Below are positions 24,114 through 35,199 of a stretch of DNA of 60,000 nucleotides, in pieces. A model generated the notes under the pieces. That model worked only from the letters and a program-made list of their open reading frames with translations, made no database searches and was not told the DNA's origin. This stretch comes from Owenia fusiformis. Its lineage: Eukaryota > Annelida > Polychaeta > Sabellida > Oweniidae. Positions within the stretch are counted from its first letter, which is position 1, and each line of letters starts with the position of its first letter. Where the stretch lies: the NCBI GenBank assembly GCA_903813345.2, contig CAIIXF020000004.1, positions 30,693,985 through 30,753,984 of the forward strand, given 5' to 3'. Both the position numbers and the translations under genes were made by a program.

Positions 24114-24605
24114 ACCCCAGTCACATTTCCTACAGCAACCTTGCGGTCTATCATTTCTGCGGCCAGTTACATTTCTACGCTCGCCGTGGATTTTCTGCGC
24201 TCTCATACTTTTGCAGTCACATTTCCCACGGAAGCCGCACGGTGAATTTAAAATTTCTGTTGATAAATAATACTTTTTTCATTTTATTTACATCGGGGCA
24301 ATTTATAAATGTTATTCATAGTGCTAGGATGTAATATCAAATGAAAAGTGATCGTGAAACATTGACAAATTATGATTCAATCTTGTTGAGCCAGTTGATT
24401 TCTACGGGGACCTCAGAAATGAACAAATATTATAACTACGAGTTACGATTTCTACGGCGACCCTGCGGCCTGTAAAAAACAGAATACGCCGTACGGAGGC
24501 CGCAAGGCGAGCGTAGTTTTCCTACGCTCGCCGCAGAAATACACTGATTTAATTGATCTGCATGCGGTCGACGTACGGCCTCCGTACGACAAATGTGACT
24601 GGGGT
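24114..24605. mobile_element. MITE with ACCCCAGTCACATTT ends
   Basis: Perfect 15-bp inverted ends enclose 492 bp. The interior repeats GC-rich words on both strands (CTACGCTCGCCG, TACGGAGGCCG, CTGCGGC), much richer in GC than the flanks. No coding and no obvious target duplication. Confidence 0.75.
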
Positions 24606-24611
24606 ATTTGT

Positions 24612-24658
24612 TTCAAACTGCGTGCCTCGTAAGCGTGCAGATTGACATGGGCACCGTG
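24612..24658. mobile_element. Lone end of the CACGGTGCCCATGTC element family
   Basis: The text AAACTGCGTGCC ... GACATGGGCACCGTG matches the right end of the element at 33264-34502 (AAACTGCGTGCC ... GACATGGGCATCGTG). It abuts the MITE at 24114-24605, which may have replaced or truncated the rest. Confidence 0.6.
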
Positions 24659-26448
24659 CCAAGGAGCTGAGCTAAATGTAACAGCTCCGGTCTTAATCCC
24701 GAAACTGCCACGTAATCAATCAATCAATAAACCAATATACAACAAAACAACCCGTACAAACAAGCAAACAAACAAACAGGACCGAACGAGCAAACAAATG
24801 GTAGCGTGGTAAGCTGAACGGCCATGGCAACGTAGTGAATCGATTTTGAGCTGAATGTTAAGATTGATTACTGGACTATATGTAAGGTGCTGCCATCTTT
24901 GAATAGACACAAAAGTTGAAAACACTAATTGAACAAGAATAATTTGGAACAGAATGATGAAGTGATCAGAATATGGCAGGCTTTTTTATAGGAGTACTTC
25001 ACTGCTGTTTCATCTCAACCATCAATCAATGACTACAAACAATCAACACGACAAATCAAAAAAGTTTAATTGTAAATAAATAGTAATTAGATTTGGTTTT
25101 ACATCAGTTTTATCTATCAAATGAAAATCACAGGAAATTACATGGCAGAAAGATTACAAATGACTTAAAGGGTGACGCATATCGTTTATCAAATCGAACG
25201 CTCGTTTCTGGTGTTGCTCACCGTTTAGTATAAAAGGCCCGATCCCGGAATAATACTCAAGGGTTCACAGGTTCGAAGTCGTTGTGTCAACACCTCTAAC
25301 TGTTATATAGCATAAGTATATTATAGATCGTCACACATTTATAAAAGGGTGATTTTTATTTTGACAAATCAATTCCACATTTATGGGTGAAGTTTCAGGA
25401 TCTTCTATTTGTGTATAATAAGGAAAAATTGGCATATAAATTTCCCCATAACGTAATAGCACACAGCTTGGCATATGAAATATCCTAAAAATGAAACAAA
25501 GCAAGACAAACCGGTTTCTAATATTGGCTGTTGACCATGTATTATTTGAAAGCAATCACTCTTTGGATAACGTTTTCAAAATCATTATAAACGGATTACT
25601 TTATCTCAAAGACAATTTCAATAAACTGGATTTTACCAAACTCCCCTTATTTCTTAAAAATGGACTGATCCAGTTGATTCGCCTGGAGCCGCCATATTGT
25701 TTTTATACGGGATGCTAATCGGAACCCTTTAAGTAAGATGGCGGCTATCTGAGCGCTTACAATTAAAACAACATAAATTTCAACATTCAAAGCGAGTGTC
25801 AAAAGGTGGCGCTGTGTAGAATCTCACCTGCGCGCTGAGCATATCAAAATCAGACCAAATTTACCAACCAACAATTACATTATTCTATCAAAGAAAATCA
25901 ATCACAGTGGATCGACTCAGTTGACTCTCAGGAATCAAAGACAAAATAAAAATAAATTCGAAATAATTCAAGATATGTCAAGTATGCTCAGCACAGCAGT
26001 TGAGTTACAATTAGTAAATATAACCTCACTTCCGCAGCCACGCTGGTCTCCCCTTCCCTTTGGCTAGCCCATAACAATCGATTAGTGCTGACAAAGTGTC
26101 GAAAATAACTCAAAATAGGACAACTGAAATCAAAATTGCATCGCGAGGAAAATTATGGCGCCAACTCTCGTCTCGCTGTCTCTCGCGAGAGATCAGCCTT
26201 TAAATAAAATAACCTGGCAAAATTCGCAATCCTAAGATACTCTTACAAAACATTTGTTCTGAACACAGAAGCTAAGGATAGAGCTAAAGTAACTATTTCT
26301 TTGACCCTGCAGCGGGACTATTCGCGCTCTCAAGCAGAGGGGAAGTAGCGACACCAGATGCATGGTTGGTATTTGCAAGGGCTAGCCAACCCAGGGTCGC
26401 TACGATTAAATTTGATATTAAAACACATTTTAACAGTGTTTGATCATG
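24659..26448. other. Non-coding stretch
   Basis: No supported gene. A 75-codon frame at 25491-25718 follows a TATA-like GTATAAAAGGC at 25229, but it has no recognisable family, no splice context and no signal peptide. GC-richer patches around 26040-26400 (CGCTGGTCTCC, CTCTCGCGAGAGAT) are not resolved into a feature. Confidence 0.4.
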
Positions 26449-26748
26449 TGACAATGGCATAAAAAGTCACATGATTACTGTTAGTCGACAAACGGGTTGT
26501 TCGATATTGCAACTTCAAACTGACGGATTTACAGTGTATCTATGCAAATTAATAGGTTAATCCGGGAGCCGGTAGCCGCTATTTGCATTCGCGAATACAA
26601 GCTGGGTTACTTTATTTTTACTTCATTTGCTACCGGATTAACCTTTTAATTTTTATTAATTAACTAGTCATTTTGAAGTTATAATTACGAACAATCCGTC
26701 AGTCGACGAAATGTGATTAGTGATCACATGACATTTTATGTCAATGAA
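26449..26748. mobile_element. Foldback element, about 300 bp
   Basis: Two arms pair along nearly their whole length: the left holds AGTCGAC, CTTCAAACTGACGG and GGTTAATCCGG...GGTAGC; the right holds the complements GTCGACTGACGG-like, GACTAGTTAATTAA and GCTACCGGATTAACC. The centre contains TTGCATTCGCGAATA, a string that also occurs in the neighbouring hairpin. Non-coding. Confidence 0.65.
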
Positions 26749-26860
26749 AGGGATGAAATCTCGATTATGATATGCCGCTTAGTCGAATTGGTAAACAGAA
26801 CATAAGTCAGGATTGTTACATGCTGCTAAATGGGGAGATAAGCCCAATCTTAGGTTGTGT

Positions 26861-27024
26861 TCGCGATTGCAACCAACGCCTGTCGGCTACCAGATTAACA
26901 TACTATTTCGTTGGAAACTCATTTAAATATGAATGGTCTCTGCTACTATTCCATTCATATTTAAAAGAGTTGGTCACAAAAATGTTAATTCGGTAGCAGA
27001 CAGGCGTTAGTTGCATTCGCGAAT
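26861..27024. repeat. Near-perfect 164-bp hairpin
   Basis: Left arm TTCGCGATTGCAACCAACG..., right arm its near complement ending CGTTAGTTGCATTCGCGAA. The inner stem pairs ATTTAAATATGAATGG with CCATTCATATTTAAA around a 12-bp loop. It is most likely a MITE; a small-RNA-producing hairpin is an alternative. Confidence 0.7.
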
Positions 27025-27707
27025 AAAAGGTCAGATTCACGAATGAAACAATGAACAAACGAGCGAACGCACAAACGACTAGACGGTCGGATAGACGAAT
27101 AAGATGAGAAATGTATAATCGTGTACGTTCGTATTAAGAAGTTTAATGCATCATGAAATATAAATGAAACCTTCCTCGCGATAGAACAGAGTAGTCGTGA
27201 ATTATTTTCCATTTTAGCCCATTTCCACGATGGTACAAATAAACAAACAGGACAACACTCGCAATTTCAGTTGGAAGTTGCTTGCTTTTATATCCTATTA
27301 AAGGGCTTTTTGGGTCATGCCAATATTATGACAACTTCTGGTTGGAACTGGTTCGAACATATTTAAATATTTCTTTTAAAGGGCCTCGTGCGAGGAAAAT
27401 ATGTCCATGTATGCCAACATTCAATGGTAATGACGCCTGTAAATATTCTGGACGGTCTCCAACAGAACTTGTGACCGGGTAAAAGTGTTTGGACTTGGTG
27501 TTTAATAATATGAAAATGTACATGTCCCATACAACTTTTTTATTTCATTATAGCAATATAACATGTATACACATTTTTGACACCTATATGAGTGTATTAT
27601 GGACTACATTAAAGTTATAGTTCCATAGACAACGAAGTTTTGTTGCATCTAAAATAGATTGTATTTATTGCATCGATATCCGTACCTTGCATTTGCTTGG
27701 GTTTATA
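27025..27707. other. Non-coding stretch before the CACGGTG element
   Basis: Contains an irregular GAACGAGCGAACGCACAAACG run near 27055. No gene or RNA recognised. The last bases (TTATA, 27703-27707) are the left target duplication of the next element. Confidence 0.4.
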
Positions 27708-29000
27708 CACGGTGTATAACCCAAACGCTCCTACATGCACGACGGAGCGTTACATTTACGCGGAAACGCTCCGGGGCGAAATAAAATGGCGGCTAATGAA
27801 GATTCCACTATGACCGTAAGTATTGTTTCTCTCGTTTCTCTTACATATCATATGTTATGGTGAAATATTATGTACCATTCGATGAACAATACCGTGAGCA
27901 AAGATCTTATTTATTCAACTTCTGGTGGTAAACTGTTATTTTCTTGATCAAAGCTCCGTAGTGTAGATCGAACGAATCTGAAGATGACGTTTTGACCACA
28001 AATTACGAATTAAACTAGTATTTCTATGAAAACGTTAATCTTTCTGTTAAAGTAGTAGATCACAAACTCGTATATTCTCATTTCCTAAAATCCCAGTCCA
28101 AATCCATTACTTGTTTTCGAGAAATCGCTTGTTTTCCTCGAAACGCTCCGTCGATTTAGAACACAATTTTAGAAACGCTCTTACCATTTTGTTTTGATAT
28201 CATTTTCAGATTATTAGAGTAGAGTCCCGAATCGAATATATCTCTTAAAAACGTGTTGTACTTGTTAGGCAAATTGAAACATCTGAACCTGGTGGTGCTA
28301 AACGTGCAACTAGCTGATTTAAGCCTATACATTAGATGATGTCATGCCTACATATGTGCTAAATCATAATACTATAGAAAAAACGAAAATTTATATGTGA
28401 ATTAATCTTTCTTCTATTGATGCCAAGGGGTATAATGGATCTTTTCTTTCTCTTCCTGAAAAGGAAAGGCAAGCTATATATTTCCTAAACTGATCTAGAC
28501 TACCGGAGCGTTTCCAGTTCACTGTGTTAATCAGATCGGAGCATTTCTTGAATATGAGAATGTCATCATTTTTAAGACTGGATTTTCGGTCATCAAATCA
28601 GTATTACGATAATGTATGGTGCCTTGAAGCATTGGAATTTGACTAAAATATACGTTGGTGCTCTAATCTTGGCTCAACTAATCACATGTATCGACAAAAG
28701 GGGTTTTGACCGGTAGAATGACAAATACGTTTTTGAATTTTGATAACTATACTGCTTCGTATAGCTCTTCCTAATTGCTTCAAACTTCAACAGCCAGCCA
28801 CGTACAACATGAATATCACACCCATCGAATGGTATACTCAAAATATGTAACTCATACCTCTTATTCCCATTATTGGGGAAATCGTCAGACGGCTCATCAT
28901 TCCCGCCAGCCAGTTTTCCTACTCCGGAGCGTTTCTTTGTTTAATTTCAGTAATGAAACGCTCCGTCGTGCATGTAGGAGCGTTTGGGTTATACACCGTG
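27708..29000. mobile_element. 1.3-kb element, CACGGTG ends, 5-bp target duplication TTATA
   Basis: Ends are inverted copies starting CACGGTGTATAACCCAAACG, continuing through GCTCCTACATGCACGACGGAGCGTT, about 45 bp in all. TTATA flanks both sides (27703-27707, 29001-29005). The word AACGCTCC/GGAGCGTT recurs through the element (near 27733, 27755, 27768, 28142, 28503, 28925, 28955), mostly near the ends, as expected for transposase binding sites. No transposase frame is visible. CAC...GTG ends with 5-bp duplications fit the Transib/RAG type; a CACTA-related origin is the alternative. Confidence 0.8.
27786..27815 (+). CDS. Possible start exon inside the CACGGTG element
   Basis: ATG at 27786 opens 10 codons (MAANEDSTMT) and meets a consensus GTAAGT donor at 27816 in phase 0. 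It lies 78 bp inside the element. It could be the remnant of the element's own first exon, or chance. No second exon was found. Confidence 0.15.
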
Positions 29001-29324
29001 TTATACCACAGAGTACGTGAAATGTAACACAACGACAGTTACACCAAATTATATAAAGATTATTCAACATTCCGGGAAAGTCCATGAAGTTTGGAAACAG
29101 ACCGTAGAACGTTGTAGCTACGTTCATTCCGTTCGCACACAGTTTTAAACCAAAAACGAAAAAATGCTGAAAATCCATGTACACAGAGCATTACTGGAAG
29201 TGAAGTGGATTTTCAATATACAAGACCCTTTAAGAATCATTGGATCGTTTCAGTTAAGTGAATTACGATTTCAATACGCCCGTTCAGTTCATTTGTAGAA
29301 ACCTCGAAAATTGACAACAGAAAC

Positions 29325-29350
29325 ATGGAATCAAGAAACGTAAACAATCC
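29325..29350 (+). CDS. Candidate first exon of the ATP-grasp gene
   Basis: AAACATGG is a good start context. The ATG opens eight codons plus two bases (MESRNVNN, then CC) before a GTAAGT donor at 29351. That leaves phase 2, exactly what the acceptor at 37649 needs (A joins CC to give Pro, then CLEQSAG). The intron would be 8.3 kb and contain all the repeats described below. The match is suggestive but unproven; other short exons could lie between. Confidence 0.35.
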
Positions 29351-29748
29351 GTAAGTTTAAATAATATATTAGTTTATATAAATTATACCAGCAGTAGTAA
29401 AAAGCTTTTAAAGGGGCTTTAATTTTACAACATTATTCTTTTACAGCTCAGAAACTACTCAGTATTATTAAAACATAAGAAGACACGCCTAAAATCCATT
29501 GCAGTTAGCGGTAGTTAAAGTAACACACAATTGTATTCAAGATTTAAAATCAAAACTAGTATTAAATATGACTTTATCTGTTGTATAAAAAGAGATTAAA
29601 CAATTCATGATGGTCCAGAGATAAATACATAAATAGATAAAAATGCCAATTTCATGACCGTTCTTCCGTTGCTTTACCCAAAATTTCGTGGGGGTCCTAG
29701 GCTGAGCCTCAGATATCGATATGTTCCCATACCAATCTGTCAAAAGAT

Positions 29749-30433
29749 TGGTATCGATATGGTGAACTGAGTTCAACAATGCTTTTCCCTTAAACCAATT
29801 ATTGAAAACATTCGGTAAAAGCACGGCCCTTTATGAAATGTTGACTCATTGACAACAATTTAATGCGAAAATAATTTACATATATTTCATATAACTGTTT
29901 AACATTTATTGTCTTTTAGTGCATTTGTTTTTTGTTCCGTTTTACCAATTCTTCAGAATTAAACAAAATATCTTTCCGAACATTATTTGAACAAAATTGC
30001 ATACACAACATTTTCTTAGACCTCTCAATATTATAGTTATGCTTGATTTAAAAAAAAGTATTCAAAAATTTAAAACAAAAACCCCAAAATAGATAAAAAT
30101 TAAGATTAACGTTTTATTTCATTAACAAGATACTTTTTTAAATCAACCAAACTTACCTTCGTACAATTACAATAGTGAGAGACCTATACACGTTGTTTTC
30201 ATGTCATTTTGTTTCAATGAGATTCGGATAGATGGTTCATTTCATTCCGAATGTATGATACCAAGAATAAAAGAAGTGTCTGATGTGTTTTCTAAAACAA
30301 TATAGAGAAAGGTTTATATATTGTTACCAATCAAAAGATGGCCATTAGTTGACAATGTGTAAATTTTTTAGAATTGTTTGATGACTGATTTAAGAGAAAC
30401 GTGTCTTCAAAAAGGTCACCATATCGATACCCA
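29749..30433. mobile_element. Non-autonomous element with GGTATCGATAT ends, copy 2
   Basis: Left end GGTATCGATATGGTGAAC, right end its complement (GGTCACCATATCGATACC). Inner arms share CTTAAACCAATTATTG with copy 1 (20828-21593). The block AGACCTCTCAATATTAT at about 30018 is the reverse of the one in copy 1, so the copies are in opposite orientation. Direct copies of GTTCCCATACCAA flank it (29723, 30446). No coding. Confidence 0.65.
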
Positions 30434-31180
30434 TCCTTTCAATGTGTTCCCATACCAACCAAAATAACGCCCAAAAGCCATTCCAAATGTCCAAGTAGAG
30501 GACCAATGCCATACCAAATATCCATATATAAGACCAAGACAATTCAAATTGTCTGAAGCCTCGATAAAGTCGAAAGTCATATGGGGGGGGGGGGGGGCAT
30601 TTTCATACCAGATCCTAAAATTTGAGAATATTGCTATACCCAATGTCAATAGGCAAATATCCAGTTTATCCATTAGTTACTAGTATAGAGCAAAGTAGCA
30701 AAAACTGCACTTTCTTTGAAGAAAAGTGATTGAAATAAAGAAATTAAACTACTTTATCTGAAACAATTCAGTCATATTACATTGGTATCTGTAGCTTGGT
30801 TTCGGACAACAGTCACATTCATAAACAAGAATTTAGAAATGACTCTATGTATAATCTGCATAGTGTGTATTCATATGTACTGCTTCATAAAATGTAAAGA
30901 ATCCAAAACTACCCTTTTGAATGAAAATAAACTCTTCCAATAGGACATTAGTGCACCCATGCCGTCTCAAGGACCTTAGGTTGGCATGCCAAAATGTAAA
31001 ATCTCGGCTAAGCCATCATGGTCAGTAGGTCCACACATATACGATTATGCGGAGATCCGACTCTATAAGTTTATAACCTGGTTGTAAATGCCCTTTTATA
31101 CGAAAAAAATTACAAACTGACCTTATACTTTCATGAGAACTTTGAAACGATCGACTCGTTCGTGTAGTGATTCACGTTAA

Positions 31181-31358
31181 AGGGTCTTGTTTATCGTACA
31201 CTACAAGCACCCGTCAACTAGCGTTTGGTTTATAGTGTTCGTAATTGACACTAGCAAAGAGCATTGCATGCGCATTCCCTAGTTGATGATGGAGCTTGAC
31301 CCCACTTGGTACAGATTATGAAAATCAATTTGAATTGATTTTAGTTCGACAAGACCCT
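31181..31358. mobile_element. 178-bp MITE with TTAA target duplication
   Basis: AGGGTCTTGT and its complement ACAAGACCCT form the ends, each flanked by TTAA (31177-31180, 31359-31362). TTAA targets are typical of piggyBac and Kolobok elements. A lone matching end, ACAAGACCCTTTAA, lies at about 29218. Confidence 0.7.
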
Positions 31359-31434
31359 TTAAACTATAAGTAAACGTATACGTTTTTGTAACAACTTATA
31401 TCGAAAATTCTCTAATAACACATCCGTTTACGTA

Positions 31435-31578
31435 CATTCCCAACCATAAGTTTGGCAACCGTAAAAAGTTGTAAAATTAATGAAAAATGTAATGATTTAT
31501 AAATCGCCAAACAAAACAGGCATTGATAATATATTATCGAATGTGGGACCTGGCCTGTCAGTCCTATGAGGGGGAGTG
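31435..31578. mobile_element. MITE, CACTCCCC family, copy 2
   Basis: Left end CATTCCCAACCATAAGTTTGGCAAC (degenerate), right end GGGGGAGTG, interior ATCGCCAAACAAAACAGGC as in the copy at 853-1037. Non-coding. Confidence 0.5.
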
Positions 31579-31889
31579 TTTATTTACCTACTGATATAAA
31601 TGTTGAGACTTGATCGTGTTGTTTTATATATTTATGAAAATGTACAGCTGTTTCATAATATTGCGGCGAATCATATTACCTGGTGTGTATTTATGCCAAA
31701 AAGCTTGATCTGGAAAGTCACCTTTATTGAAAATAAATAGGCATATTGGAAAAAACATTTACCATTCCTTTAAAATGCTCGTGCAAACCAACAATTAGAG
31801 TGCTATACTGCCAATCCCATGTACATCTAGACTTTAACCAAGGACTTACAATAGACAATTGAAGTCCTTCATATATGTAGTTTTATTTT

Positions 31890-32662
31890 AGAATTAATTA
31901 AATTTACCCATGTATTCTCAAAGTTTATAGTTAGTTTTTAGTTAGATTAGTTTCTTAGTTTGTACATAGACTAATGTGTCATGCTTTGAAACTTTTGTCA
32001 ATAAATAAATATGTAGGAAATATATTTCCTTCTCGTGTAATGAATTTAACAAGTTTTAACAACACGTTATGTATCCTGGGTTTGATTTTGCAATATGCTA
32101 ACATATTATTGGTTTATAAACGGATTAAATCCCTGAGTTCAACAACCGGTAAGTAAAGATGGTTGTTATCGCGTTATTAATTGAAAAAATGTTTTGATTG
32201 GCAAATGGACAGACGACTGACTGACTGACTTAGAATATAATATATCTAGGCACCGTTTTTGAACTGCCCGCGGAGCGGGTGAATTGTGTTCTGCTTATGA
32301 GTTTTCCCCTTCCATTGTTATTTTGCTAGCGCGACGGGCAGTTAAAAATAAAACCCTTATTGTTAAGCTTTAGAGCGCTTTAAAAAAACTTAACTAATGG
32401 GTAATTGTACAGATCGATATAATGGGACGGATTTAATTGGACCAAGATGCTGTATGCGTACCGATATTGAACTAACTGGCAGCTTCGGTATTTTCCTTGA
32501 TAGTTTTCAGTTGAAAGCAGAATGGGGGATCACATTCAGTAGTCCCACTAACCGACCATGTTTATTCAAACGTTTTGGAAATTGAAATGTCATATGCTCC
32601 CCATAAAACGGAGTAAATGTAGAAACATTTATATAAACGCGAACGTTCATCAACAACAAGTA
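31890..32662 (+). repeat. Tandem duplication, unit 1 (undisturbed copy)
   Basis: This 773-bp unit is repeated at 33191-37626, with the array 32671-33168 between them. Unit 1 has none of the insertions found in unit 2, so it shows the empty sites. It contains a 62-codon frame (32397-32585, starting MGNCTDRYNG) that is also present, split by an insertion, in unit 2. It also has a 158-bp segment (32136-32293) absent from unit 2. Confidence 0.85.
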
Positions 32663-32670
32663 AATACATT

Positions 32671-33168
32671 TCAGAATCTTCCGCAAAACTACCGCTTTTT
32701 CAAAAAACTACCGTGAAAACTACCGCATTTTTTCAAAATCTACCGTAAAACTACCGCATCTTTTCAGAATCTTTCGCAAAACTACCGCTTTTTCAAAAAA
32801 CTACCGTGAAAACTACCGCATTTTTTCAAAATCTACCGTAAAACTACCGCATTTTTTCAGAATCTTTCGCAAAACTACCGCTTTTTTCAAATTTCTACCG
32901 TAAAATTACATTTTTTTCAAAAATCTACCCCAAACCTCTGAAACTACAGTATTGTTTTAAAATCTACCGCAAAAACTACCGTTTATTTTATAAATCTACC
33001 GCAAAAACTACAGTTTTTTTTAAATCTACCGCAAAAACTACAGTTTTTTCTAAAATCTACCGCAAAAACTACCGCAATTTTGTTGAAAAATACCGCAAAA
33101 ACTACCGTATTTTGAAAAAATCTACCGCAAAAATACAGCAATTTTAAAAAAATCTACCGCAAAATTTT
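32671..33168 (+). repeat. Tandem array of CTACCG-rich repeats
   Basis: About 30-bp degenerate units built on CTACCGCAAAAACTACCG with T-rich spacers. It follows unit 1 directly and ends before GGTTGGCAGG. Related arrays on the opposite strand lie at 49401-50120 and 50506-50853. Confidence 0.85.
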
Positions 33169-33263
33169 GGTCTTAGGTTGGCAGGTATGTTAGAGTTAAT
33201 TTAATTTACCCATGTATCCTCATAGTTTATAGTTAGTTTTTAGTTAGATTAGTTTCTTAGTTT

Positions 33264-34502
33264 CACGGTGCCCATGTCAAGCTGCGCGCCTACTTAGGCG
33301 CGCAGTTTGTTTCGATCACAAACTGCGTGCCTAACAACATTGCAACATTTAAGTTGGAGTCTGTATTCTGAAACGTAATTTAAATACATTTATCCTGCAT
33401 TGTTTTCTTGTTCAATTCGTTCATTCTGTGGCGAATATACGAATCTTGCAAATACTAGCAAAAACTATGTGCAAATGAATCTAAGTTTTAAAGCATAAGC
33501 AGATTAATGGCATTTTCGTCACTGATTTAACGGGAATTTATACGTAAATCGATCTAGCACTTTAAACATAAATGACAAATACTTTAGACTCGTTTTATAT
33601 TTAATTCCTTACGTATTTACCATGTATAATTCAAAATATTTCGAGATAAAACAGATAATCAGGATATTAAAAAGAAATAAACCACAAACTGCGCGCCTAT
33701 TTTAGCCAGAAATTACAAACGGTGCGCATACACTATTAAAACTACATATTATCATTGGAATTTCTACAGAGGCACGTGTAGGTGTTTTTCATATAGCTTT
33801 GGAAATTTTGCTTTATCGTCAGATTTTATGAGATTTTCATATTGAAAGTCAAAATGTATAATAGAAGTGACAATTAAGTTGGGAACGAAAAAAACTTTAT
33901 TTTCAGATCACCATCTTGGTGGATGGACTCTCATAGTGTTTCAATTATGGGGTTCTACTATTAGACCCATATGTGCCTTACATATGGCGCTTACGTTTTC
34001 TCATTATACAAAACAAGCTTGGATTAGGCACGCAGTTTGGGAAATACATGTGATTATAGGCGCGCAGTTTGACAAGAAAAATGTTTAAATCACGTTTATG
34101 GCGTATTATCGTTTTGAAAAACACACTATGCTGCTTTAATCAGATGGAGTGATCCTATATATTCTAGCATACACAGACACAATGGCTGAATAAACGGCAA
34201 ATGACGATAAAAAGACATAGATATAACTTTACACTGTAAATTTTGAACACAGAAGTTACTTAAGACCCTTATATTGAGATAACTAGGTTTACATCGGGAA
34301 CAACATTGAGTGCTATGAGTAAATTAAGTTCATCTTCACAGAATGGTAGTATCTTTAGAACGAGACTAACCTTGTATTTTTAGTATTTTGGCTCTTTTTG
34401 GGAGTCGTGTCCTCCCCGTCTTCCATTTTGAAATATGCGCGCAGTTTGTCAGAGTTTCAAACTGCGTGCCTAGTAGGCACGCTGCTTGACATGGGCATCG
34501 TG
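33264..34502. mobile_element. 1.24-kb element, CACGGTG/CACGATG ends, 5-bp target duplication AGTTT
   Basis: Left end CACGGTGCCCATGTCAAGC, right end the complement of CACGATGCCCATGTCAAGC. AGTTT flanks both sides (33259-33263, 34503-34507), and unit 1 of the tandem duplication shows the unoccupied site. GCGCGCAGTTTG and close variants recur on both strands near 33298, 33320, 33685, 34028, 34060 and 34440, mostly toward the ends. A 73-codon frame (33867-34088) shows no transposase features. Non-autonomous. Confidence 0.85.
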
Positions 34503-35199
34503 AGTTTGTACATAGACTAATGTGTCATGCTTTGAAACTTTTGTCAATAAATAAATATGTAAAGAAATATATATTTCCTTCTCGTGTAATGAATTTAACA
34601 AGTTTAACAACACGTTATGTATCCTGGGTTTGATTTTGCAATATGCTAACATATTATTGGTTTATAAACGGATTAAATCCCTGCTTATGAGTTTTCCCCT
34701 TCCATTGTTATTTTCACGCCCGGTGATCGTGAAAATGGGACGGAGGGGGGAGCAGGCAATTTCCGCTAGAAAATTCAACAAATCTGGTAAAATTATTTTT
34801 TAAGACAGAGTTTACGATTGAATTGCAAATTGAATAAGCGCACGGTATGATACAATATGTTAGGTATTCTAGGATTATTTTTCAACCGATACTCTTTTAA
34901 GATATAAGATCTATTAAAAAAGGCGCAACGCAACCAACGTGCAAAAGTCAAAGTTTTTGACAATGGACTACACGACATGTAATAAATACTTGTAAGTGAT
35001 GTTATCATAACTAAATTAATGTCATTGCTGAATTTATAAAAAAAAGTTTCCATACGTAAAATAAAAAATAATCGAACATAATTAAAATGGGATGGAGGGG
35101 GGGGAGGGGGGAGTAATAATTCTATAAAGTGAAACAACTTCACACGAATTCTTGTATTTGAAAAATGAACTCATTAATTTAGTAAGAAACTGGATGATA

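Noticed and set aside
25491-25718. 75-codon frame after a TATA-like box
   Set aside because: Plausible amino-acid mix, but no family, no poly(A) signal noted and no splice sites; too weak to call a gene.
31974-32153. 60-codon frame with a membrane-like stretch and a GTAAGT donor, considered as first exon of the ATP-grasp gene
   Set aside because: It ends in phase 1, whereas the ATP-grasp acceptor needs phase 2, and the other frame has a stop shortly before the donor. The donor is missing from unit 2 of the duplication.
32671-33168. CRISPR-like look of regular CTACCG repeats (also 49401-50120)
   Set aside because: Units are degenerate, spacers are simple A/T tracts rather than unique sequences, and the DNA is animal nuclear. 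It is a tandem array.
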